A stretch of 64,000 nucleotides of DNA, taken from Phalacrocorax aristotelis. Lineage: Eukaryota > Chordata > Aves > Suliformes > Phalacrocoracidae. Within the stretch, counting starts at the first letter, position 1. Every line of letters starts with the position of its first letter. A model generated the notes under the pieces. It ran no database searches, was not told where the DNA came from, and saw only the letters and a program-made list of their open reading frames with translations. The stretch covers positions 111,493,463-111,557,462 of the forward strand of contig NC_134277.1 of NCBI RefSeq assembly GCF_949628215.1, read 5' to 3'. This document shows positions 25,478-35,200 of this stretch, in pieces. Made by a program: the position numbers and the translations under genes.

Positions 25478-25618
25478 CAGTCACCTTGGAGACATTCAAA
25501 AGCCATCTGGACATGGTCTTGGGCAACCGGCTCTGCATGGCTCTGCTTGAGCAGGGGGGTTGGAACAGATGACCTCCAGAGGTCCCTTCCAACTTCAACC
25601 ATTCTGGGATTCTGGGAC
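25478..25618 (+). mobile_element. CR1 LINE, 3'-end fragment
   Basis: In sense orientation it shows GGAGACATTCAAAAGCC, GGACATGGTCTTGGGCAACC, CTTGAGCAGGGGGGTTGGA and CCAGAGGTCCCTTCCAAC, ending in CCATTCTGGGATTCTGGGA. It is a short 5'-truncated copy, moderately diverged at the terminal microsatellite. Confidence 0.93.
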
Positions 25619-25743
25619 ATATCTTATTTAAAGTCATTTTAATGCCATTCTATCTGTGGGTGAACTCCCACCCTAAGTTACTGTTCATACTGTACGTGTC
25701 TTGCTTGTAGTCCATGAAGTTATCCACAGATTTGTACTTTTTT

Positions 25744-25850
25744 CCCACTGTTGGGGAAACTGATGCCCTGAGAAACCAAGTGATGTGTACTAGCCTTGCA
25801 CAACAAGCCAGAGCACAGGCTTGCCCCTGGCCTCTGTTCCACCCCTGCTG
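25744..25850 (-). repeat. MIR-like SINE remnant
   Basis: TTGGGGAAACTGATGCCCTG, AGAAACCAAGTGATG and the ACAACAAGCCAGAGCACAGG stretch follow the complement of the MIR body (GAGGAAACTGAGGC... AAGTGACTTGCC...). It partly underlies a 212-codon chance open frame on the - strand. Confidence 0.55.
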
Positions 25851-27404
25851 CCAAGACTAGAAACGGTAGCTCTGCAAGACTTCTGTTGCTTAATTTTTTC
25901 TTCCTCCATATTTTCAAACTGCTTGGGAAAACATATGCTTCTATGTTTTATTGGAGCCAACTGTGCCCTCAGTGGCCACGATGACACTGTGATTATGTCA
26001 TTGCTTGAAAGTGCATGGAAGTCATATTCTTTTGCTGAAAGATGCTGGTTAGCCCCCTTTGGGAAGGATCTTTGATAACATGCACTAGTGCTTGAACATA
26101 AAAATGGTTTTGAGAGCCAGGACCCCAAGTCAAAGTTCAGTGAATGTTTTGAACAAGAGTCAGCTTTGTAACAAATGAAGAAAAAACACCTGCGAGTATG
26201 CTTGACATATACAGACCTCCAGTACTGTGATACCTGTGATTTGAGATCAAGATTGAAAGTGGCTGCTGTAATATCACACTGAGAAATAACCAACCTTAGC
26301 GTGAGAATGATACTGTATACAAGCTGGCCAAAAGGGACACTGAGAGACAGGATCATACTTTCAACTTGTGTTTGCCTATTTGTGTATCTAAGGCACATTA
26401 CAAGACACCCATCACCGAATACAACCACTGAACAAAACCATTAAAGAAAACTTCCTACCTGCTCCCTCAAGGCAACACTCAGGGTTCCACCCAGTCCAGC
26501 TCACCACTTGGGTCAGCTACGAGCAGAAGGGCAGGAGGGTTTCCTCCTCTCCTTGCTGAGGAATGGCTCCCTCTTTAAAAGGGCTGCCTGGAATAGGTTC
26601 AATCCCCCACTCTTTGTCTCTCCCTGTGTGCTTCCTGCTGCAGAAATTTGCCAAGTGGAAGGAAGACCACGGGCAGTGCTCTGCAAGGGATGAAAATCCC
26701 ATTTCCCCTTGGAGAAGCATTGGCCCCAAAGGGACTACAAGAAGAATATACACTAAGAAAGGTAGCTCCCAGGTGCATTAGCTGCTACCTGAGACTCTCA
26801 CACAAGCCTGGCAGGTTACATTAATCAACTTTTCAGTTTGAAATCTGCTTCTTCGGATGGTTTCTAAAAAATTGCAAGAATTTCCATTTACTCTGAGAAA
26901 TCAATCAAAATCAAAGTTCAATTTCACTCTGAGAAAATATAAGCAGCAATGAACAACACCATACATGTGTTTAAATATTTCCAGAACTTTTTTCTTTTGT
27001 CTACAACAATGGAAACCATCATTCCTCCGAGCAGTTGCACGATGGTGCAGAGCAAGAAGATATATGGAGGGCATTTTTGCCCAGACTGCAACAGATTTGC
27101 AATCTGCCGGTTTGGCTGGGTGGGGGTTGGTATTTTTTTCAAGTCACAACATCAGAAAGTCACTGTGCAAACAATAGAAGGCATAAACAACACTTAGGAA
27201 GCCATTTTTACCACATTCATTTTCATGGTATTTGAGTGCCATGAATGAATGAAATCAGCAGCGCTGGAGAGGGTTAGGATGGCTGCTCGTATGTACACTG
27301 GATGAAGAAATACCTTTGCCCCAGTTTGCCAGCTTCCAGATGAATACCGTCAACAAACAACAAGCACTCGCTGTTCCAGCTGGCCTTTCCAACAGCCTCC
27401 TCCA

Positions 27405-27477
27405 GGGCCCGATCCAGCCCTCACTATAGTCAATGGCAAGACCCCCGCCAAGCTCACTGGGAGCTGGACCCAGCCCT
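27405..27477. repeat. Palindromic MITE-like element, old
   Basis: Terminal arms GGGCCCGATCCAGC (27405-27418) and, as complement of the right end, GGGCTGGGTCCAGC agree at nearly all positions. The interior (CACTATAGTCAATGGCAAGA) resembles the core of old amniote foldback repeats. About 73 bp remain. Confidence 0.55.
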
Positions 27478-27840
27478 AAAGCTCTGGTTGCAGCAACAGC
27501 ACCGTGAAATTGTCCGTGCTCGTAGTAAAGTAATTCTACACAGAGAAGTTCCTCCTTGGCTCTGAGAAATCAAATCACAAGCACATTTTAAACGCCAGAA
27601 ACAAGTGGGGAAACAAGGAGAGAGCTTATTTTACGGAAAGCCGTTTGCTTTGTTTGAGTTCTTTACGTCTTTCTTTGATTTCTTTGTCTGGGATGGCCCA
27701 AGCTCTGGAGGGTCTACTCTTCATGTCATTTTATACCTTTATTCCCACCTACTTTTCAAACTGTTCTAGGAAAACAGAAAGAACTCCTTCAGATAACTAC
27801 ATTTTTGTGAAACCAGTGAGTCTATTTTAGCAGATGGGCT

Positions 27841-27880
27841 CTGTGTGTGTGTATGTGTGTGCGTGCATGTCCCTGTGTGT
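27841..27880 (+). repeat. (TG)n microsatellite, degenerate
   Basis: TG-rich run with TATG and TGCG interruptions. Confidence 0.8.
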
Positions 27881-30785
27881 ATCTGAAAAAAAAAATAGAG
27901 GGAAAAGAGCCTATCTTGACAATGGCCACAAGACCTTTGTTTTTACTATGTTAGCGCTATATTTTCTATGCCTGTTACCAGGTAGCAGAACTTCAACATG
28001 TGCATTGTGTCTTAGATGACTAAAATAAATTCATTTCCAAAATATACTTCTCAGACTAGTTATCTACCTGAGCAAGGAAGAGCAACAACTGATAACCTGC
28101 ACCATCTCAGAGGCACAGTGTGCAGGTGAGCATTACCACAGGTACATGCTTGAGAAAACTAAACCCAGATTCAGCATCCCTTAAAATAATAATAAAATCC
28201 CACTCTCTTCAGTGGCTGCATTGCAGATCAAGTCTCTGGTAGGGGAAGGTGAAATATTCTTCACAATTTGGGAGCTGAACATCAAGAAAATCTTGCCAAA
28301 GGCTCTTTCAGTCACTTTTTTTTAGCAAAGAATAAGAAAAAAATGACAGCTTAAACACCTTATTCTAAAAATGTAAAAATGATAGATGCAGTAACTGATA
28401 AACCCTGCTATAGCCCATAAACTTTTCAGTCCATATTGAAAGGAGAAACAAATGGACGAGAAACAAACAGTTTAACTTCTCCCTCTAAAAGCTGAAGAAA
28501 ATAAGAAGTCACAAAGTGCGTATTTCTATGTATCAGACAGGCTCCAGCTCATCTTGCAGATTCTAACTCAAGCTGGACACGTACAAAAACCGCTCCCCAG
28601 ATCTTCACTTATTTTGATGAATTTGTCACCCAAGATTCACAGATAGAAATCTGACAGGCATTTGATTCTTTGTACATTAGTCACTCCACTCCTTTCTAAC
28701 AAATCTTTATGTCCCGCTCCTTTGACTTATTCAAGAGAACATACTGTCTTTTTAAAAACACAATACAGCCGTTAGCAAATCATAGATGTGGCACCGTCAA
28801 AGCATTACCAAGTTGAAGAGTGCTGCCCCATCCCTTTCTTCTCCATAGCATAAAGTGTCCTGCATGCTCGCTGCCTCCATTCTTTCCCATCCTCTCTCTC
28901 TCTTCAATGTCTTTCACCACCAGATTGGCATTGGCGGCCAGCCAACCAGCCGGCACTTTAGCTAGACAAGTGCTATGCTGATATGCCTAGATCTTTGAAG
29001 TGTCACGCAACAAGTCCAACAAGTTCGTTTTCTTCCTATTTTAATACTTTTTGCAGAGTGGCCCCAGCCACAAAGTACATTTCCCATCAGTTGTGGGTTT
29101 TTTTTTTCAAAACAGATCCTTTCTGTGCAGACTTCTGCTGACGACTTCCTTTTTGAAATGCTTTGACCCCTATGTGATTTTTGAGAATATGGCTGAGAGA
29201 TGCCTTTGTAAATGATTTTACATTATACCTATATTAGGTACATACCCTGCCCCAGGAGCCCAAGTTCAGAAAGTCATGGTTGGGTTGGTTAATACAATTT
29301 TTAATGAGCACTGATGTGACATGCTGCTTAGATCAAAGTGCAAAGAGCTGTTATTTGTCACCGCTTCCCATTACAGCACATTCTGAACAGGGTCACAGTA
29401 ATGAAACAAGTAGGACTGGGTATATTTTAAAAAAATATTGTGCATAAGGCTGAAAAACCCCATATCCTTAAAATAACACAAAATAAAAAAGACGAGTAAA
29501 AGACAAAGTATAGTCTATGTTGGTTTTGGCAAGTTCACCTGTCTGAACCCATTGGGTATTTATTTCCTTTTATTTCATTACCACATCTGAAGCTGCACTG
29601 ATAGTAAATCACAAGCAGAGCCTCATTTACCAAGCTGGCCAATGGAGCAGTAAAGTCATTCCCCTTTCCTCTTACAAAAAGCTGTTAGTGATGCTGCCAT
29701 GGGGGGCTGTCACTTCCCAGGGGAGAAAACATGGGCTTCTGGGGTAAGTGACTTTTGGGATAAATGACCTTTTGCAGGCAATCCTCAGTCTCATCTTTTT
29801 GCAGATAATTATGTTGCTCAATTTGGGGGTGGTAAAGCAGGTTGTGTCTATAGAAAAAGCCTCTCCTCCTGGATGTTGCTGCTTTTATACAATTATACTT
29901 CAAAACCGCTAGTCCTTCATTACTGCTCATGGTGATGCTGGCCTACCTTTTACACTCAGGTAAATAGCAGGTGACTTACATTAAGAGCCTTCCTACATGC
30001 CGTATTTTCTATACACCTGCCAAACACGCAGGACTGTTCAAGCTGGCTTCTTCCATCAGGCAGGACCCTTCGTAACAATCCGGTGCTTATGGCCAACAGC
30101 AGGGTAATTTGCTTTCCCATACTCTGCCTTTCACTTCTCCTTATATCACCCGTTTGCACACCCGGCATTATCTCACTGATCACCCTGGCAGGAATGTCTC
30201 TTAGGAGAGGCAACCGTCACACACATATTTGAAGCACGTCACGGGACCCCAGGACTCAGAAATGCAGACACTTGTACTGTATTTAAGTGAACGTTGTTGT
30301 TTTCCTTGCTCACTGGATCTGTCTCACTTACTGAACCTGCAGGTAAAGAAAAACCGCTTGGGTGTCTCTGCCGCTGTAGGATCGTTACAAGTGGTGAAAT
30401 GAGAATTTTGCCTGGGATTAGTCCTGGGGACAGCCAAGCGGATACACAAGGCTTTTTCCAAATGCACTGCGTCTACAGCAAGAATCACCGCCCTCCACAC
30501 ACATGCCTGACAAACACCTCTGTGGCAACTACAGGAATGGGTTGAAGATGAGCAAGCAATGTTGTGTAAGGGTATTTTTACAGCTTCACCCACTGTTACT
30601 TGCTCATGTTCACGGACACATTTCTCGAAGGATGTTGCTTTTCTCTGTGCATCTCTCTCCAGGTCACTGACAGGATATCTGACCGCTACAGGCTTGTACA
30701 GACCGCCACCAAGTGCTCTGGAAACCATCCTTTCTGGCTTGAAAAACATTTGTGTGAAGGCGCAAGTGTAACCCTGAGAATCCAA

Positions 30786-30930
30786 AGCACCGGAGCTCTG
30801 ACTCTGACTCACCACTTACTTGTTTCTGTCTCAGTTTCCTCCCTATATAAGTGAGGAAGATTAAATTTATTCTTTCTTCTCAAGGGAGTTGGAAGGAATC
30901 ATTATTGTTTGTATTTCTTTTTAAGCACAC
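30786..30930 (+). repeat. MIR-like SINE remnant
   Basis: GACTCACCACTTACTTG, TCTGTCTCAGTTTCCTCCCT and a 3' part with AGGAAGATTAAATTTATT and GTTTGTATTT follow the MIR order (CCACTTACTAG... CTCAGTTTCC... GGATTAAAT...). It lies about 450 bases upstream of the CpG island. Confidence 0.55.
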
Positions 30931-31104
30931 AGCGTGTAAACACTTCAGCTCAGTTAGGCTGTTCAAAACACAGTTACATCGATTTTCTCAAAATTTCCTC
31001 CCATTTGTTACACATTCTTTGCCATGAGGCCCTACAGCTGAGCCCACAAGTCCAAACACAAACTAGAAAACACGATGTCTCTGTCCAGAGGACATGACAA
31101 ACTA

Positions 31105-31188
31105 AAGCCTCGTGCTTAAACTCAGGCACGAGTCACTCACATGCACGACGTTAAGCACATGCATGAAGTGTTTGCAGGACCAAGGCCT
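31105..31188. repeat. Old palindromic repeat abutting the APCDD1 CpG island
   Basis: GTTAAGCACATGCATGAAGT, followed by GTTTGCAGGACCAAGGCC, closely follows a widespread old amniote foldback repeat ending in TGTTTGCAGGATCAGGGCC. The left half (GCCTCGTGCTTAAACTCAGG) is its approximate complement. It ends about 180 bases before the CpG island. Confidence 0.55.
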
Positions 31189-31824
31189 AAGATCAGAATT
31201 AAAAGGAAAACTAATCCACACCACACGTGGGGGAAAGTGTGCAGGAGAACGCAGCAACAAACAAGGCAATCTAGGCATCTACTTTTAGCTTTTTTAATGA
31301 CCGATTTACATGGAAAGCCACACCACACAAAGGTTTCTTTTTGAGGCAAGGGCACACGCCAACCTACTTTCCCTCCAGCTCACGGGCGCGGCGGCGAGGA
31401 GCCGCTTCGCACCCCTTGGGCAGTGGGATTCCGGCACCGGGAGCCGCAGCCCCGCCGGCACCTCCCGCCCCTGCTGGGGCCGCTTTCCCCGCAACCGAGG
31501 CAGGACCGAGCAGCCCCGCACGCTCTCCCACGCCTCCTCCAGCCCCCCACGGGCACACCACCCCCCCGCCTCCCGATCTCACAACCCCCGGGCTGCCCGC
31601 CGCCCCCCTGCCCGGTGCTCCCGTCCCCGCCACCGCCCGGTGCTCCCATCCCTGTCCCCGCCACCCGCGCCCCTCGGAGGCGCCCGGCGGGTCCCTTCCC
31701 GCGCCGTGGGAGCGCTGTCCCGCCACCGCCGCCACCAGCCCAGCGGCGGGGCCGCCCCCCTCCCCGCCTTGGGAGGAGTCCCCACCTCCCGACCCCTCCT
31801 CCTCCTCCTGCTGGAAGGGGAAAT

Positions 31825-31968
31825 ATGAAGCGGAGCCACCGCCGCGCTCCGCGGAGACGGCGAGGGACGCGGCGGCGGAGGGGGGGGAGGAGGAGGAGGA
31901 GCAGCAGCGGGCATCTTCGGGCACCGAGCGGCGGCCGAGCCGGAGCCCTGCCGGGGCGGGAGCCCTGA
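31825..31968 (+). other. Candidate upstream ORF in the APCDD1 leader, 47 codons, arginine-rich
   Basis: This is the only ATG I find in the GC-rich stretch before the APCDD1 start. It has A at -3 and opens a 47-codon frame rich in arginine (MKRSHRRAPRRRRG at its start), ending at TGA 31966-31968, 191 bases before the main ATG. It would be translated only if transcription begins upstream of 31825, which is not established. Function, if any, would more likely be translational control than a stable peptide. Confidence 0.4.
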
Positions 31969-32159
31969 GAAGCGGGAGCCCCGAGGAGCGGCGGCAGCGG
32001 CGGCCCCCGGAGGGTGCCCGGCGGCCCCCGGCCCCGCCAGCCGCCTGCCCCCCAGCGCCGGGCCGTGGGCTGCCCGCGGCGGCGCTGAGGCGCGGGCGGC
32101 GCGGCGGGAGGTGGCGGCCGGAGCGAAGGCGCGGGGAAGGGGCGCAGCGAAGCGGGGAG

Positions 32160-32217
32160 ATGTCCGCCCCGTACGGCAGCCTCATGAGATACCTGTTCCC
32201 AGCCCTGTTGCTGCACG
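32160..32217 (+). CDS. APCDD1: APCDD1 coding exon 1 (signal peptide)
   Basis: This exon encodes residues 1-19 and the first base of codon 20. The start is the ATG at 32160, which has G at -3. No in-frame ATG precedes it anywhere in the 273 codons of open frame upstream, and the encoded N-terminus ([20 protein letters not shown]) aligns without gaps to the known signal peptide. The donor is GTGAGT at 32218, and the exon ends after codon position 1. The human hypotrichosis substitution L9R affects a residue that is Met in this bird, so position 9 stays hydrophobic. Confidence 0.95.
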
Positions 32218-35200
32218 GTGAGTGCGGGGCCCGGGGCGGAGGGGGGCCGGCTGCCTGGGGGTCCCCGCCCGCTGGGTGGGTGGGTGACTACTCGTGGTGA
32301 GCCCCGAAAGCCGGCTGGGTTGCGAGGGGGGCCCGTAACCACGCTGGTGGGGGGAGAGGGTCGCCCGTCGTGGCCGTGGGCTCCTTGGGCCGGGGGTCTG
32401 GCAGAGGAAAGGTCCGTATGGATGCCGAAGCGGGCAGAGACCTTGTTCGCTCTGCCTGAAGCCTCTTGCTAGCCGGACCCCTTCGCAAACCGCGTGGGCG
32501 CAGCGTGGAGAGGCAGCCAGCCCGTGTGGGTAAAGTCATGCAGAAAGCGTCCCGCTCCGAAGTTCGTATCGGCGGTCGTAGCGTTGCACGCCCGTAACTG
32601 CTTGGATGGAGCAGCTGGTCCGGGCACCTCACACAGGGATGCTTTACTCGCCTCTGGGCAAAGGGCTGGCTCTACCAAGCCCCCGGCATCTTGGCCGAGA
32701 TGTTCCGTGGGACCCACGTTTCACCTGCAGGCGAAGAAGAGGTTTTTGGCGTGGAGGTGTTTGCTGGGACGTTGTAGGCAGCCAAGTTTGCCAGCACCGG
32801 GTCTTGTACCCAACTAAAAATGTTTTGCTGCAGAGTACCGAGACTCTGGGTGTCATTAGGTGCAGTCCTGCCTTGGAACTCTCTCAGCTTAGCCCTAATG
32901 TTTCTCTGAAACTGCACAGTACACAAAATTTTAGTGAGAAAAGCCAGTGTATTTAAATTTAAACTTACAAGTTCAGTGTGTAAATCCATATTTAGGCACT
33001 TGAACAGAAAAACCATCTTTCCAGAGAGCCAGTGTTCTTCAAGAGCAACTTCTGAAGAGGAGGCTATTTAATGATCTGCGTAGGTATGTCCAACATTTGG
33101 CAGCCAGATTTGAAAAATCCGGGCACAATATTGTTCTGAAAGAGTTATTCAACCTACTTGGTTACAGCATCGTTTTGACGAGTGTTCCTAATTCTGAAGT
33201 ACTTTGTAGCATCCAGCCTTCTTCAGTTAAATTTCTTAGGACCCCAAGCTTACTCGTAAAAAGAGGAATTTATTTTAACTGTTACAATGCAAGTGACCTA
33301 CATGGATTCAGTGTGAGATCTGTGAGCTGGGGTAAAGATCTCAGAGCTGTTCCTGGGGTTGATTTTGTGGAGCAGGGATTGTCTCTCTCTGTGTTTGTAC
33401 AAGTGCTAAGCACACAGATGGTATTCAATAAATAATAAAGAGCATGGGCTTCTGATTGTGTATTTTGTCTTGAGAAAGAAAGAGCAAGAGACCTTGTTCC
33501 CTAGGAGGGGGTTTTATACCCTTCTCACAGCTCAGCTATGAAATCCGGAGAGGATAGAAATGTCTTTAGTTGAGCCAGACCTGCTGGAATGCCAGAGGTG
33601 TTCTTTAAAACTCTGTGATCTGAGATGTAACAGTTTAAATGGGAGGTTTGAAGTTAGAGGGTAAAGAGAGGAGGTGTAATTACAGGGTTGGACTCCCCGG
33701 CTCATCTGCTTGGAATTACAGAGCAGAGCTGAACCCTAGCTGGAGCAGGAAACAAATCAGGGCCAGTGATCAGATCAAAACAGCAGCTGCCAAAAGACGA
33801 TGAAGGAGGAAAATAATCTATTTCTTCCATCTGCAGTTATATTTCACCAAATAACATAAACCTAAGTTCTTGTAGAAAGATGTAACTCGGCGCCTTGTAT
33901 ATAAAGATATACAGCTCGGTAATGTAGCAGTGCACGGTTTGGAGCTGAGCTTCAAGCATTGTGTAACTACTGCCCTCTTACAAACTTGAAAATGACATCA
34001 GTAGCATATAATGCACTGAAACGTAGCCCGTCTAAATGTATTTACCCTGTCCTAGAGCTTTTGCCCTGTGCCTTAGAGTGAATGGGAACATCCTTCGGCT
34101 AGCCCAAATTGGTAATATGTAATAACTAGCGATCCCAGGGGATCGCAGTGTTAAGCCTCTTTACAGCAGGTGATATTTTCTTTTGCATTTCTATTGCACA
34201 TGGCAATTTAAGGGTTAAAAGCGAGTGAGTGTGGGTGGGTGGTTGAGGATTTTTAGGGCTTAAAGCTTTAGAACATGAGTTTAAATGTCCAGTAAAGCTA
34301 AAGCTTCTGCTTTCATTACATTAAGAAATGCCTACTTTAACATCACTGAATTGAAATTTGGAAAAACTTGTCTTCATTAATCAAAATAAAACCTGTACAA
34401 TGTCAAAAAAAAAAAAAAAAGAGGTTTGCAGCTGGAAGTTGTCCGTTATCACTGTTTTCTTTGCTTAGACAAAAAGCCACAGAAGTTTCAGATGTCAAAT
34501 GCTAAGATCATTCAGCTCCAGAAAACCTGATTAATAAAAGCTACGTTCAAGTGGATTCAAAACAAATTTGGCTAATTTATTTTGTAAATGTAAACTTTTT
34601 TTCACAAATACAGATGCTAAGAAGAAACTTCAGCCTATTTCTCATTATGTCACTGTTAGAGTAATGCATTAGAAACTTTAAGTGAAATGATTTGTAGATA
34701 ACATCATGGAAATACTACTAATAAAGATGAACACAGGACTGCTAGGCTTTTCAGAGCAAAACTGCTTATGCTTTCAAATGTTCTCTGGCAATATTGATTA
34801 AATCAGTTACATAGAAGTGGTTTATTTCAAAACTTGCTCAGGAAAATAATAAGTAAATGTATCAGAAGATATAAATACCCATATCCATAAAATGGACAAA
34901 TACTGCGCTCCATGCTAGAGGCGTATATGATCTGTTCCCTCAGTAAAATACTGCATTTGGAAATCTCAAGACAGCAAAGAGGGAAAGAGGAGAAGACACA
35001 CTGTTTAGCATAAGACTTGTAGAGTTGGCAGGGAGAGTCAGAAGATGGGCTCAACTTTATTCACAATTTTGTCAGCGTAAATTCGATTTCACTCATCTCT
35101 GTAGCTTGACTGTCAGCTAACGGGTACAATGTAGGTGTCTTGTACAGGAAGGGCCATTTTTGCGCTCTGTAGGGTGTCCGTAGGAGGTGGGCTGCCAGGT

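Larger units (their letters stand above)
25851..30785. other. Intergenic, no gene supportable
   Basis: Contains the MITE-like element at 27405 and an exon-like stretch at 26644-26761 discussed in findings. No recognised protein. Confidence 0.65.
31370..32500 (+). promoter_or_regulatory. APCDD1: CpG island promoter and presumed 5' UTR of APCDD1
   Basis: Base composition switches abruptly near 31370 from AT-rich intergenic DNA to very GC-rich, CpG-dense sequence, and returns by about 32500. The island spans the presumed transcription start region, the APCDD1 start codon at 32160 and the first 280 bases of intron 1. No TATA box is evident in the island, which suits a dispersed CpG-type promoter. 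Long open frames on both strands here follow from the scarcity of AT-rich stop codons and are not genes. The exact transcription start cannot be placed by eye. A short tandem duplication (31611-31635 and 31636-31665) and a purine-rich GGA tract (31876-31905) lie within. Confidence 0.85.

Noticed and set aside
25790..26428. 212-codon open frame on the - strand
   Set aside because: The longest frame outside the CpG island, but no recognisable domain, it overlaps a MIR-like remnant, and no promoter or splice context supports it.
30324..30815. 163-codon open frame on the - strand near the promoter
   Set aside because: No recognisable domain and it runs into a MIR-like remnant; length is within chance for this composition.
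31364..32342. Long - strand frames (273 and 320 codons) in the CpG island
   Set aside because: Proline-, glycine- and arginine-rich products open in several frames at once; this is the effect of GC-rich DNA lacking stops.
33430..33442. AATAAATAATAAAG as an early poly(A) signal in intron 1
   Set aside because: It is the tail repeat of an ancient L2/CR1-like element.
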